Below the pieces are notes generated by a model that was not told the origin of the DNA, ran no database searches, and saw only the letters and a program-made list of their open reading frames with translations. 64,000 nt of DNA. Origin: Symsagittifera roscoffensis (Eukaryota; Xenacoelomorpha; Acoela; Convolutidae). Where the stretch lies: the NCBI RefSeq assembly GCF_963678635.1, contig NC_087064.1, positions 62,427,548-62,491,547 of the forward strand, given 5' to 3'. Below are positions 30,718 through 42,038 of the stretch, piece after piece. A program made the position numbers and the translations under genes. Position 1 is the stretch's first letter. Every line of letters starts with the position of its first letter.

Positions 30718-32166
30718 TTGAGGGCGCTACTCACAAGAGGTGGCAGCAAGTCAGTCCGTGTTGAGAACAGATATACAGAGGCTTATGATCCGCATGAGGT
30801 TATGCTAAATATAGATGGGATAAACATCTATGCGAAAACCATGATAACATGTGATGAAGATCTAGCGGGGCAAATCTACGTGGGCAAAGAAGAACTAAAA
30901 GTGAGATCAATTGGACACTGCGCCATGCTGGAAGAAGATGCAATGCACATCGGGACGGAAGCAGACGTATCAGCACATGTGCTTGATATAAGCGGCAAGA
31001 AGACTCAATTACGTGGGTTACTTGATACGGGAGCGGTCTTGAGTGTTATACCAATCGAAACTTGGGAACGAATGGGTTTCGACAAAGACGACTTGATAGA
31101 CTCAAGAATACGGCTATCAGCTGCGAACAAAGGGGCGCTTTGGGTACTAGGCAGAACACCAAAAATAGCCCTAAATCTAGGGGAACGCAACTTGTGGATG
31201 AGCTTTCTTGTGGTCGAGAACCTAGACGAGTCTGACAGGTTCATTTTAGGCAGAGACTTCATCAGGAACTTTGACGTAACGATTGATCTGATCAATGCCA
31301 TGTTCAGGATTCGAAACCCGGTTAGGAAGAACGTAATTAAACCGGTAAATCTGATAATGTCAAATGAAAATAAATCTCCGGTGTTCTTGAGTAGAAGGGT
31401 AAGGCTGAAAGCGAACGAAGCGGCAATTGTAGGCTTACGGATGAAAAATTATAATGAATTAAGTGATAGCAAGCAAGTATGCATAGTCCCCAATCCAAAC
31501 AGTCAAAGTGCTGCTGTTTTAGGAAGATCCTTCTTGATAACCAAGAGCGGTCTCTGCGTCAGTGTCTTGTTGAATACTCTTGACATGCCCATAACAATCC
31601 AGAGGGGAAGGAATTTGGGATATGCTTTACCCGTGAAAACTAGATATGAAATGACTGAAAATGTAAAAATGAATGAAGTACTTGAATGTCCCAATCACAG
31701 GGACAAGATTTGTATCTTGAGACGATTGAATAAAATAAAAGGTTCATCAGATCTTGTGAAGTCACTTAAGTCAAAGACAGATGATGGACTATCGAGTTGT
31801 TCAAATTTCCCAGAAAGACCAACACTAGAGGAAATGGAAATGGGTAAACCAGTTTTACCTGAAATAGAGCATTTAAGGGGTAAGGTAACGGATGAACAGC
31901 TCGAGGCCATCAAGGACGTACTAGAGCGGAACGAGGAAGTTTTTTCGAGACATAAGGCAGACATTGGATGTTGTAATTTTGTTGAACATGAAATAGAGCT
32001 TGAGGAGTCTGCGGTGCCGCACAGGGAGGGGGAGAGGCGCATGACCCCACACAAATCGGATGCGTGCAGGAAAGAGATAGAGACAGTACTAGAGTATGAT
32101 AGGATAGACCATCCAAATCACCATCCAAATCAAAAAGAAAGGCGACCAATTGAGGTTTTGTTGTGA
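30718..32166 (+). pseudogene. pol: Protease and N-terminal RT, element 2
   Basis: This frame contains the whole protease core: RGLLDTGAVLSVIP with catalytic Asp, then WMSFLVVENLDESDRFILGR and DFIRNFDVTIDL. It continues without a break into the pre-RT linker (KTDDGLSSCSNFPERP) and the first RT residues (HREGERRM). Protease and RT therefore lie in one frame. About 30 nt that encode SPWACGVVMAKKK in element 1 are lost near 32105-32145, which kills the frame and removes a fingers segment. Confidence 0.85.
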
Positions 32167-32986
32167 CTTTCGGTATCTGAACTCCGTCACGGTGAATGAT
32201 GCCTATCCCATACCTAGGATTGATGAGAGCATCTCGAAGTTAGGTGATGAAAAGTTTTTTACGACTCTTGATTTAGGTTCGGCTTTTTGGCAGGTCCCGT
32301 TGAGGAAGCAGGACAGGGACAAAACAGGGTTCGCCTGCGAGTTGGGGCTGTTTCAATGGAAACGGATGCCGTTTGGTCTTTGCAATGCCACGGCTACATT
32401 TCAGCGGTTGATGGCACATGCATTGATAGGTGTGACAAAGAAGTATAGCAATCTGGTAATGTGCTACGTGGATGACGTGGTAATAGCAACGCCTACACTG
32501 GAAGATCACATGGAGCGACTGGACGAGGTGTTTGCATGCATGAAGAGGTCGGGGCTAAAGTGCAAACCATCAAAGTACGAAATACTCAAGGATTCGATAA
32601 AATACTTGGGGAGGATGGTGGACAGGCACGACATCAGATCAGACCCAGATGCAGTAGAAGCAGTTCTAACTTGGAAATCGCCAAAAACGGAACATCAGTT
32701 GATGAGCTTCCTGGGTTTTGCGAACTATTACAGGGTGTTCATCAAGGGCTACGCGGATAAGGTATACCCGATGCAACAATTAATGAGACACAAAGGCAAG
32801 AAGTTCACGTGGAACAACGCAGCTGAAGAATCATTCCAGAGAATAAAGAAAGAGTTGTGCGAGGCACCGATGTTTAACATGCCAACGGAAAAAAGGATGC
32901 ACGTGCTAGATACGGATGCGTCGGTAGTTTCGATTTCTGGAATTTTCCATCAAGAACAGGAATGGAACGTAAAGACAGTCCGTTAA
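32150..32986 (+). pseudogene. pol: RT palm/thumb and RNase H start, element 2
   Basis: It contains FCCDFRYLNSV, FFTTLDLGSAFWQ with the catalytic Asp at 32270-32272, RMPFGLCNATATFQRLM, YVDD at 32465-32476, YLGRMVDRH, FLGFANYYRVF and the RNase H opening VLDTDASVVSISGIF. All three RT metal-binding Asp are present, unlike element 1. The frame ends through a single-base indel next to EWNVKTVR; the homology (RPIAYASKVLSDTEM) continues in another frame into the first copy of a duplicated segment. Confidence 0.88.
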
Positions 32987-33864
32987 GACCAATAGCGTAC
33001 GCGAGCAAAGTCTTGAGTGATACGGAAATGAAGTACGGAGCACCGAAAGCGGAGATGTTCGTTACCTTTGTCGAGAAATATAGAGCATACCTAGGCAGTG
33101 AGCCATTCAAGATGTGAGTCGACAACAGGGCACTCAGCTGGCTGAAGACGTACTCAAGGGACCAGAGATAATTTGGGAGGTGGATAGTTCGCCTGGATGG
33201 GTACAACATGATAATTGAGCACAGAACAATAGAAAAACATCAAAATGCGGAGTTCTACGTGAGACAGGAATAGAGGGAGGCGAATAGGCCAGAAATAAAA
33301 GAGGGCTTCTCTTTTATGAAAAAAGAAACGTACGACAGACTTCCAGTCACGAGGTGGCTCGACAAGTCAGGTAATCAAACAGAGGACCATCCCGAACTAC
33401 CATAGGAGCGTCCAGAGAGAACAATATCGAAGAGAAACCGAGGAGTGCCAATGGAAGTAATGCTCAAGTCAAAAATTGGCGGGGGAAACACTAAAGGCAA
33501 AAGGCTACGACCTTAATCAAGTAGAGACGGGAAGTGCGAAGATAGGCGAGGACTTGAGGGTATTACTTGAGAATCTAGCAGACGATAAACCCGTAGTGCA
33601 GTGCGGAACAAGGATAAAGACCAACCAGAAGTCTCAGTACTGAGAAGAGATGAGGCAGCGTATGGCGGGGACTTGTGGAAAGAAGAGCACCTTGATTACA
33701 ACGATGTCGTGCAGTCACTAGTTGAGAAAATCCCGGAAGAGACACTAAGGCAGACTATGGTTCGAAAGAAGACAGTGATATTTAGGGAGGAGTTCGAACA
33801 CCTTGGTCTGGGTTAAGAGTCCGGGGAGTGGCCCAAATCAGAAGAAGATGCTGAAGAAGAGAAA
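32987..33864 (+). pseudogene. RNase H and linker, first duplicate, element 2 (heavily decayed)
   Basis: Homology to RNase H (EMFVTFVEKYRAYLGSEPFK, VDNRALSWLKTYS, GRWIVRLDGYNMIIEHR) is clear but interrupted by stops near 33117, 33171 and 33273. The ADSLSKK end is deleted. The linker follows with further stops near 33404 and 33533 and a short open piece at 33601-33816. Nothing here could work. GTCCGGGGAG occurs at 33819-33828. Confidence 0.75.
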
Positions 33865-34596
33865 TTGTCCGGGGAGTCCGATGAAAAGGATGAAGACTCA
33901 GAGAAGAGTAGCCCTGACCAAGATAGTCTTTGCATGATATTGGCAGAGGAGAAAATGAGGCACCGCGACAGGGAACTACAATCTGACCCTTCCTCAGGAA
34001 CGTACAATTTGGATCAGCAGGAGGTGTACGGAGGTGAAGAAATTGAGAAAATTGCAGTATCAAGGAAACCGTTCAGGGAGCTATCGTGCAATTCAAATGT
34101 CAGAACAAACCTGGTGCCAGATGATGACAGGAAGGTCTTGAGAAGGATAGTTTGCGTCAAGCTAAGAGACGACATCCACAGTCCTGGAGAAATGAATGGT
34201 CAGATGATGGCATTAAAGGAACACGTCAAGGCGAGATACAGACTTTCAGATCTGATACGAGCCCAGAAGAATGACAAGCTGACGAGCAACCTCTCCAAAT
34301 GGATCCGGACAGGAGTCAAAGAGAAAGGAGATCTGGAGGAAGACAGTTACAAGATCTTGAGCCAGTTCTTTAAGGAGAGAAAAGATTTACTCTATCATAC
34401 AGCTGATGGTGTGGTAGCCTGTAGAAGAAAAGACGAGGAGAAGATATTACACAAGCATAATCTCATCATACTACCACAGTCGGAAGTGTTATTCAGAATA
34501 CCAGACGGAAGTGTTATTCAGATCGCACGACCAAAAGTGACATCAGGGAAAGACAGTCTTGAGACCGATAGCATACGTGAGCAAAGTCTTGAGTGA
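33865..34596 (+). pseudogene. RNase H-integrase linker, first duplicate, element 2
   Basis: A charged 190-residue linker precedes the integrase: QDSLCMILAEEKMRHRDREL, then FKERKDLLYHTADGVVACRR. It matches element 1 upstream of the integrase (YLNKDGIVACKRREED). It ends in a scrambled start of the integrase zinc domain, where the duplication junction cuts it (about 34562). GTCCGGGGAG at 33867-33876 encodes LSGE at its beginning. Confidence 0.7.
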
Positions 34597-34918
34597 TACA
34601 GAGATGAAGTACGGGGCACGCGGGGCATAAATGTTTGCGGTGGTCACCTTTGTAGAGAAATACAGGGCGTACCTAGGTAGCGAACCATTCAAGTAACGGG
34701 TCGACAATAGGGCACTCAGCTGGTTGAAAACGTACTCAATGGATCAGAGCTACATTGAGAGATGGATAGTTCGCTTGGATGGCTACAATATGATCATTGA
34801 ACACAGAACAAGGGACAAACATCAAAATGCCGATAGCTTGAGTAAGAAGACGTAATTCTACGAGAGACAGGAGCAAAGGGAGGCGGACAAGCCAGAAATC
34901 AAAGATGGCTTCTCTTTT
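34563..34918 (+). pseudogene. RNase H C-terminal half, second duplicate, element 2
   Basis: The second copy reads RPIAYVSKVLSDTEMKYGA, FAVVTFVEKYRAYLGSEPFK, VDNRALSWLKTYSMDQSYI and HQNADSLSKK, interrupted by in-frame stops near 34628, 34695 and 34853. It retains the ADSLSKK motif that unit 1 lost, so the two copies decayed independently. Confidence 0.7.
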
Positions 34919-36070
34919 ATGAACAAAGAAACGTATGATAGTCTTCCACTCACGAGATGGCTCGACAAGTCAGGCAAACCGATAGAAGATCACCCCGAAT
35001 TACCAAAAGAGCCTCCAGAGAAAACAATCTTGAAGAAGACCCGAGGGATCCCGATAGGGATAATGCTCAAGTCAAAAATTGTGAAGGAGACGCTCAAGGC
35101 AAAAGGCTATGACCTCAACCAGGTAGAAACGGGAGAGGCACAGATAGATGAGGACTTTATGAGATTACTCGAGAAACTGGCAGATGATAAACCCGTGATC
35201 GAAGGAAAGGGTAAGGAGAAACCGGAAGTCACGATACTGCGAAGAAGTGAGACAGTTGGCGGTGAAAACTCCTTAGAAGAGAGTAATCCTGATGGGAAAG
35301 AAGTCGTGCAGTCACTGGTTGACAAAATCCCTGAAGACATACTTGAGCGGACTCGGGTTAGGAAAAAGAAAGTGGCGTTTAAAGAGGAAGCTGAACACCT
35401 TGGGAAAAGTCAAGAGTCCGGGGAGTGGCCCTTAGAGGAAGAAGATGTTGGAGAAGAAAAATTGTCCGGGGAGTGTGAAGAATGGGATGGAGATTTGGAG
35501 AGTAGCAGCTACGACCAAGATAGTCTGTGCATGATACTGGCGGATGAGAAGATGAGACACCGCGACAGGGAGCTGCAGACGGATCCCTCATCAGGAACAT
35601 ATAACTTGGATCAGCAAGAGGTGCGAGGAGGTGAAGAACTTGAGAAAATTGCGGTATCAAGGAAACCGTTCAGGGAACTATCATACTACTCGAATGTCAG
35701 AACAAATTTGATGCCAGAAGACGATAGAAAAGTCATGAAAAGGATAGTATGCGTAAAGCTGAAAGATGACATCCACAACCCTGGGGAAATGAATGGTCAG
35801 ATAATGGCACTAAAGGAATATTTCAAGGCGAGATATAGGCTGTCGGATCTAATGAGGGCCCAAAAGAATGACAAGATGACAAGTAACCTCTCCAAATGGA
35901 TCCGGACGCGGTCAAAAGAGAAGGGGGACCTGGAAGGAGACAGCTACAAGATCTTGAGCCAGTTCTACAAAGAAAGGAAAGATTTACTATATCACACAGC
36001 TGATGGGGTGGTAGCGTGCAAGAGAAAGGATGAGGAGAAGATATTACACAAGCATAACTTACCTCATCAT
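34919..36070 (+). pseudogene. RNase H-integrase linker, second duplicate, element 2
   Basis: This is a nearly intact version of the linker (LPLTRWLDKSGKPIEDHPEL, as in element 1 LPLTRWLDKSGHPIPGHPEL, then charged repeats, then LLYHTADGVVACKRKDEE). It has GTCCGGGGAG at 35416-35425 and 35464-35473. The open frame nominally runs to 36292, but homology changes to the frame of the integrase at about 36060-36080. Confidence 0.75.
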
Positions 36071-36731
36071 ATGGCCACAGTTGTATCAGACCGAAGTGTT
36101 ATTCAGATCGCACGATCAAATGGGGCACCAGGGGATAGACAAGGTGCAACAAAGAATACTTCACAGGTTCGATTGGCCAGGATTGAGGAAAGCTTGCGAG
36201 AGGTGGGTGAATGCATGCCTGGCATGCCTGCAAGTGAAAGACCCAAGAAAGATGAAATTCCCACTCAAGTCGGTGGAAAGCTCGGATTTTAATGAAGTGG
36301 TGCAGATAGACCACCAAAAGATCTGTATGACAGAGTCGGGATATAACCAGATACTAGTCATAATAGATCACTTCACAAAGCTGGCAGAAGCTGTGCCGTG
36401 CCAGACAGCCTCGGTAGAGGAGACTTGTGATCACCTGATAACACATTGGATATCACGGTATGGCTGTCCCATGACATTTCAGTCGGACAACGGCAAAGCC
36501 TTCGTGGGGGACTTGACGAAAGAATTGATGAAGAGGTCTCACATAGCTCAAGCGCACTCAACGACCTACCATCCCCAGACCAACTGGTTAGTAGAGAGGC
36601 AGAATAGAACGTTGGTGAACATGCTGAGGGTATACTGCTCAAGGTACATGACAGACTGGGATAAATATCTGCCGCAGGTGGTAGGGGCGTACAACAGTAT
36701 GCAACACTCAACAACAGGAATCAGCCTCTAA
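36030..36731 (+). pseudogene. pol: Integrase zinc domain and catalytic core, element 2
   Basis: From about 36075 the frame reads LYQTEVLFRSHDQMGHQGID (HH) and CLACLQV (CC), then the core with Asp in QIDHQK (36309-36311), Asp in QSDNG (36486-36488) and Glu in LVERQNR (36594-36596). The usual Gly in HPQTNG-L is Trp here (QTNWL), a likely damaging change. The frame ends after a deletion of the SPHMMLTGHEKSLP region present in element 1. Confidence 0.87.
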
Positions 36732-37390
36732 CATTCTTTTACCCGGAGTACGAAGGGAAAAAGAAGTCGCCTCAAGCTTATGTGAAAGAAGCGGTCAAGA
36801 GACAGCAGGAACTAAACGAGCTCTGCAGGAGGAACACAGCGCAAGCGCAAATGAGACAGCGGAAGAAATACGACGAGAAAATACTGCAAGCGAAACCATA
36901 TGCAGTAGGCCAATACGTCTGGGTCTTCCAGAATGTTATACCTCCCAAAGGTACAAAGAAACTACTCAAGAAATGGAGAGGACCGTTCATGATAACGGAA
37001 GTGCACCAGCAAGGACGGTTTTACCGCTTGAGTACGGGGCGTGCAGCGCATTATGAAAACTTGAAACCTCATGTCCCATCTTCAGAAGACTGGTGCGTAC
37101 CGCAGAATATGGAGGGACTCGAGTACCTATTGTTGGAACCAGCTTGCGAGGTGAACGAGAAAGGCACCAGAGAGAAAAATGATGGCAACGAAGACTTGAG
37201 TTTGGATGATAATGAAAAGATAGAAGCGGACTCAGAGGCGGAATCCTTTGTGGAAGAAGACTGGAACGACCCGGAGCAGGAAGAGGTGCCAAAGTGGACG
37301 GAACCAGACTTGCCGATAACGGCAGGAACAAGGAGTGGTAATCGTAAACGGACAGGCATGAGGTACAATAGGTACGGGATGACTTCTTGA
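36732..37390 (+). pseudogene. pol: Integrase C-terminal domain and acidic tail start, element 2
   Basis: It encodes the GPY/F-like C-terminal module (GQYVWVFQNVIPPKG, KKWRGPFMITEVHQQGRF, HYENLKPH) and then the acidic post-integrase tail that element 1 has partly lost (EDWCVPQNMEGLEYLLLEPA, FVEEDWNDPEQEEVPK). It closes at TGA 37388-37390, and the neighbouring frame takes over. Such a C-terminal module contacts DNA or chromatin in Ty3-type integrases. Confidence 0.82.
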
Positions 37391-37734
37391 TTGACAAGAT
37401 ACGGCCTGATGAATTGGGCGACGAGTTACTGAGTGTGGGCGAATTGGTGGTAGACGATGAATGGCAAATCATCAACGACGGCGAACACTACCCGAAGGAA
37501 GACTACTCCACACCAGAACAAGAAACAGATCTGGAGCAGAGCGAGATAGAGAGGAGAGAAAACACAAACTTGAGAAGACTAGAGTGGATGCGTGATGTCA
37601 AGAGCAAAGGAGATGATGGGCAAAGTATCCAGCAGGTCGACGTGTCAGCAGAACAACACGCAACACGTGAAAACAGAAGATCCCCTCTTCGGTTGGACGG
37701 CAACCGACAGGCCGCTCAAAATACAGCCAGATAA
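37391..37734 (+). pseudogene. Acidic tail between integrase and macro-like segment, element 2
   Basis: Asp/Glu-rich sequence (ELVVDDEWQIINDGEHYP, then EIERRENTNLRRLEWMRDV) matches element 1 in composition and in the LRxLEW helix. It is open from 37387 to 37734 but in a different frame from both neighbours. No domain recognised. Confidence 0.6.
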
Positions 37735-38392
37735 TTTAGACCCAGCATCATCGACGGGGACGTCGATAAATATTTTTGTCCGGGGAGTGGGGGTAGGACT
37801 TACCCACACCGAAAATTTGATGATATAGAAACTCAAGGAAGTAAGAGAGACCAACGGGCTAGAACTGGGCGAGGAAGAGGCCGAGCCTACCATAGGACGA
37901 AATTTCAAAACGAAATTCGAAATTCCAAATGAACACTCAGAGAACATCCTGATAACGGACAGCGACTTCATTCTGTCAGACAGGACTAGCGCGATCTGTA
38001 TAACAGCGGACATGAGCTTCAAATCGAGACTGAAGGCCGACTTCAAGAGAGAATACCAGAACGTGGAGTTTCTTTTCAGACAGAGACCGGGGCTGGGAGG
38101 AATGGCTGCGCTTACCCCATCAGTGGCACAAGTCCCAGGCAAATACCTGTGCTTTCTAGTGACGAGGGTCAATGAAAGGAATACAATAGATCCTGAGCAC
38201 GTGATGTTAGCACTTACGAGGCTGAGAGATTTCATGATTGAAAGAGGGATAGTGTAGGCCTCGATGCCCGTTTATGACCCAAACAGGGGCAAGTTGAGCC
38301 CAAGGGAGTTATATGCCATCTTACACATGGTCTTCGCAGAAACGGAGATAATGGTACACCTACACAAGAAATACTACTTGAGTATCGCCTGA
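37735..38392 (+). pseudogene. Macro-domain-like segment, element 2
   Basis: One frame carries the whole segment with only two in-frame stops (37826-37828 and 38255-38257). Order of conserved blocks: INIFVRGVGVGLTH; ILITDSDFILSDRTSAI; ITADMSFKSRLKADFKREY; GLGGMAALTP; PGKYLCFLVTRVNERN; a helix ending FMIERG; MPVYDPNRGKLSPREL; AILHMVFAETEIMVYLH. This resembles the second half of OARD1/Poa1-type macro domains, in which a Met-Pro strand follows the long helix and a final V-F-x-x-T/E-I strand closes the sheet. Ligand-loop glycines are not kept. It ends at the same YYLSI as in element 1. Confidence 0.5.
37771..37812 (+). promoter_or_regulatory. Conserved internal polypurine-tract-like site with hairpin, element 2
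   Basis: It holds the T box, GTCCGGGGAG (37778-37787), the G-rich tract and the GGGTA/TACCC inverted repeat, and is the same over about 40 bases as 8864-8904 of element 1. It lies at the start of the macro-like segment. Confidence 0.45.
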
Positions 38393-38852
38393 GCTACGGG
38401 TGGAAACGGAGGTCTTGAGTTGGGGGTACATGGGGATCTTAGGTAAGGGTACTTGGGGACCTCGGAGCAGGTAGATGGATTTTAACGTAATTGGCATGAC
38501 AATTATAATTTAAAGAGTGACGGTGCTAAAACATTAAATGAATCTGCATGCTCCTAAAAATCTTCCAATTGAATTATTTTAGTAAAACAAATGGAGGGAT
38601 AAGGTTTTAACTACAATAATGGGGGGGTTTAGGTTAGGAACATGTCACCTTAGTCTAAAAAGTGGAATTTACTTTCAGATTGATTTGATTAAATCGAATT
38701 GACAACCCAAACACACTCATTGAAAGGAGAATAGAAGGTCTTGAACAGAGTTCACGATCATCAAAATTCAGAAGAGATATTTCTCCAGTACTCTAGTTGG
38801 TAAGGTAATTCTCAAGTTGGTTGGTGCGCGAGATAATCTAGAAACTGTAAAA
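38393..38852 (+). other. ORF1-ORF2 spacer with candidate 3' splice site, element 2
   Basis: This is AT-rich spacer without a gene. GATATTTCTCCAG ends at 38788, 64 bases before ATG 38853, and is a plausible splice acceptor. ATG 38817 also opens the ORF2 frame, but 38853 aligns with element 1 and has better context (AAAATGG). Confidence 0.5.
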
Positions 38853-39965
38853 ATGGCAGATCGATTTTGGAAATCCATGCCTGCGGCGCTAAAGGGGCCT
38901 ACGCTCGATAAGTTGTACAGACGCTTGAGGGACCTGGACTACATCCAAGTGGACGAGAGGATGGCAGTGGCGTTGAACGCCATCCTGCAATTAGAGGAGC
39001 AAGGTGAGTGCAGAGAGTCCGCGACCGAAGCTGTCTTGATGGTCGGATACACCACAGAAGGCATATCAAATCAGGAACAGACCAGGTGGCTATCCTGGAA
39101 TGTGGATGGAGTGGTGAGAGGATTCGACTTGGCGAGGAATCCTGGCTTACGCAACAACACTGAGTACGGCGTGGGAGAATTCCCATTGCCGACCAGACCG
39201 TCAGCAAGATCCGCGAGCCAGTCCACGAGCAAGCCACCTTCTATGACGAGAACCCAGCAAGTGAATCTTGACCGGGATATCGCGAAGCTCGAGAGAAATC
39301 AGGCGAATCTGGAGAGGGACCAGGCGATCCTTGAGAGGGACCACGCGCGTCGTGACCTTGATATGTTGAAAGCAGAAGACCAGCAAGAACAGATGGTGCG
39401 AGAGAACGCGGCGAATTGCGAGCAGTTGAAGTCGGAACTTGAAAGGATCCAGCGGTGACAACGAGAGCTCGACCAACAAAAGGAGAAGGAAACCAGGACG
39501 ACGGAGCGAGCTGTTGCAAGCTCAATGCCGGAGTCGCGTATGGAGATGGACGAGGCTCCCAGGTCGAAGGGACGATTCAACTTAGACCGCGCGGCTCAAG
39601 AACACATAAACGAGGGGCTGGAAGTATGGATACCTACCGAATAGGCATCCTCCCTGCGCGGTTCGGAGACGCAACCGATACGCCCATTGATGGACGTGGC
39701 ACTACCAGGATACACCCCGAGCTCAGCCCCGAGCAGCAGTCAGATGAGCGGGAGCTCGTCGCGTCTTAAGGAGTTACATGAGAGGCTACAGCTAAGAAGT
39801 CGTGAAAGTCCATCTAGAGCGGAGGTACCCCCCGACTTGGAGAGAGCAACCGGTCTGGAGCGTGGTGATCGCAAGCTACAAGAAAAACACGGAGGGCAGA
39901 TACCACCGGCACAACCGCATGGATTGGAACGCGGCGCAGCGGGCGAGAAGGGATTGTTTTCATGA
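38853..39965 (+). pseudogene. ORF2 N-terminus with coiled coil, element 2
   Basis: Residues 1-110 match the element 1 N-terminal domain (LYRRLRDLDYIQVDERMAVA, FDLARNPGL). A Ser-rich linker and a coiled coil with a repeating LERDxA/NLERDQ pattern follow. TGA 39456-39458 interrupts the coiled coil, a TGA/TAG near 39642 interrupts again, and the frame then runs to 39965 while the SGNH part uses another frame. There is no 712-bp duplication here. Confidence 0.65.
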
Positions 39966-40854
39966 CGCGTCTTGGGCTGAATACTTCACAAAGCCACGAA
40001 TACCGGAGGGTGCAGTTCACCTGATTGTAGTGGACAGCTTGGTACGGGTGCTGACCCGAATCCAGTCGCATTGGCAGACTGGAGTCTTGAGTTTTTCTGG
40101 AGCCGCAACGCCGCAGATGTTGGCATCACTCGAGATGGTAGGGATGGCAAAAATTTACACAATGACTCTAATGATGGGGACCAATGATGTGTCCCGAGGG
40201 GAATTAAGGAAAGTCATGAGGCTACATGATAAAATGAGCTGTATCCTGGAGGAGTTGCGGATTCAGATGGATCCTGCCATACTCATAATTTGCACCATCC
40301 CCTACAACATGATGGCCGACCAGCACGCGATGGAAATGAACGAGAAAGTGCGGGGCCTGAACAAGATAATCAGGCAGATACATCAAAGGAGTGTCCTCCC
40401 CATCAGATTGTTGGACGTAGCCGACCAGATGGAGCGGTCCTTCCCAGAAGATGCATCCTCAGATGGTATCCACTTTGACAGGCCCAGGGGCGTGGAGTGG
40501 GTGAATGACGTCTTCCAGAGGCACATAAATGAGTTGGAGGCAGACCTACTTGAGACGGCCCGATTCACCATTGGTCCACCCCCAAATCCCTCTTTCCTTG
40601 CCACAAGACCCCTGTCCAGTCGCCTGGGAGCGGGAGTCGACTCAAGAGACAGCTCGAGGAGCAGCCGGACTAGATTACCGGGTTCCACGCCAACGGAAGC
40701 CGAGGAAGCGGAGTCATCAACGCCCCAAATTTCAGTGGTGTCCTCTGTGGTAGTGGTAGAGAATAAGAGAGTGGAGAAGCCAGCGGAGGCAAGCCGGACG
40801 CGATATCTGGAGAAAGTAAAGGAGTTGGACCTGGAGGATCTGGAGTGCAGATAG
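39802..40854 (+). pseudogene. ORF2 SGNH/GDSL hydrolase domain, element 2
   Basis: From about residue 70 it reads LIVVDSLVRVLTRI (the Gly of GDS is Val, GTGGACAGC at 40029-40037), TLMMGTNDVS (40171-40188) and SSDGIHFDRP (40462-40473). Nucleophile Ser, Asn and the Asp-x-x-His pair remain. A DLLETA end and a Ser/Arg linker follow, then KVKELDLEDLECR before TAG 40852-40854. The 5.1-kb duplication begins inside the linker (40691). Confidence 0.78.
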
Positions 40855-41283
40855 GAGTTGGCAGAAGTCCTGGGGCTCAAGCAAGTGTCACACGAGGATT
40901 TGAGTCGGCATCAGTGCGTAGACTGGCGAAAGGCCCACGAAACGCATTTCTCAAGAGCAAGAATGACAAAGACGGCTGATCTGACTGGGATTCCCATGAG
41001 ATCAGTTATGGGACCGATAAATTACAGACCTCTCAAGTTGCTGGGGAGTCCGGGACTCATAGTGGAGCCCCCTAAGCACAGAACAAGCATCGCCAGAATC
41101 AGATTGGCAACTCCTGCGCAGTTGAGGGTGGTAGACAAGCTACTAGATCCAAAAGAAATGGAATTGCCAGACGCCGCTTACGAGGGTGCGAGATTGGCAG
41201 ATGACCGAAGATATGGGAAACCCTGTGGCAATGCTCAATTGGCCAAGACACTGGCAGTGTATGACAGAGCGGATCCATCGTGA
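40855..41283 (+). pseudogene. ORF2 inter-domain segment, unit 1, element 2
   Basis: Same frame as the SGNH domain, after one stop. It encodes HQCVDWRKAHETHFSRARM, DLTGIPMRSVMGPINYRPLK and RRYGKPCGNAQLAKTLAVYD. Element 1 matches at about 13540-13860 (LEGLPSNNTMGPVNARPLQ, QRYGGLIAIKKDETIFAAYD). It connects the SGNH domain to the GxND domain. No family recognised. Confidence 0.6.
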
Positions 41284-42038
41284 GAGTGATCATCGTGACG
41301 GGATCGGACTTCGAAGGAACGTCTCCCAAGTTGTTCTGGCCAGAAACTCTAGTATACTCGCTGCCAGGTGCAGAACTTAACCAGATGTTGACCTTGGTGG
41401 TGGCGATAAAGTCAGAGATGCTCTGCGAACCAGAGCTGCTGCTGTTCGCGGGAATGAACGATCACCTGCATGCGGCTGGGCTTCTAGAGCAGCTAAAAGG
41501 GGATGAGCCTACGCCAAAGAAAATATGGGAGGCTATCCGGACGTTGTTTGCCGCGATGAACGAGGTACAGGAAAACGTCAGTTCGCGGTTTGGACCCAAG
41601 ACGAAAGTGGTATTCACGACGTCCCCCGGATACGCGAGCATGCCCCCTGCTCTGCAGTTTGTATGTGCTGTTTTGATTCTAATAGCCGAAGGGAACGCAT
41701 GGCGGATCCTGATGGCAGCTCCCAATCGAGAGCTGGAACCCACGAACTTGAGACTTCGGAGGTCGGAACTGGCGGCGGCGTGGGCGGACGTGTCTCATGC
41801 ATTGAGGGGATTTTATGAATTGGCAGACGTACTCATCGTACTGGATGAGGTCCTCTTACTTGAGAACTCGAATCTCGCCAGGCAGCTGAAGTTCAGTCCG
41901 ACGATAGGGGATGACCACCCGATAATAAGTCACCTGACAGCCAGCTTATGGTTCCGAGGTATGGACGTGATCATCACGAGCTCCACGAGCAAATCGAAGG
42001 GACCGACTGAAAGGCAACTGAAATGTGGGTGCGACTGA
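41280..42038 (+). pseudogene. ORF2 second GxND-type domain, unit 1, element 2
   Basis: It contains VIIVTGSDFEGTSPKLFWP, ELLLFAGMNDHLHAAGLLEQ, KVVFTTSPGYASMPPALQ, ILMAAPNRELEPTNL and VLIVLDEVLLLENSN. Strand-turn GSDF plus GMND plus a later TSPGY strand is the order expected of an SGNH-like Rossmann fold, but no Asp-x-x-His block is obvious, so it is probably non-catalytic. The open frame overlaps the neighbours by a few bases through indels. Confidence 0.55.

Larger units (their letters stand above)
32987..36130 (+). repeat. Diverged tandem duplication of RNase H to integrase N-terminus, element 2
   Basis: Unit 1 (about 32987-34562) and unit 2 (about 34563-36130) both start at ACCRATAGC-TACG-GAGCAAAGTC, coding RPIAYxSKVL, and run through RNase H, the linker and the first integrase zinc-domain residues. 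The offset is about 1576 bp. The units differ visibly at around one base in ten, so this duplication is old and both copies decayed afterwards. Unit 1 ends inside the integrase zinc domain; unit 2 continues into the integrase core. Confidence 0.85.
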
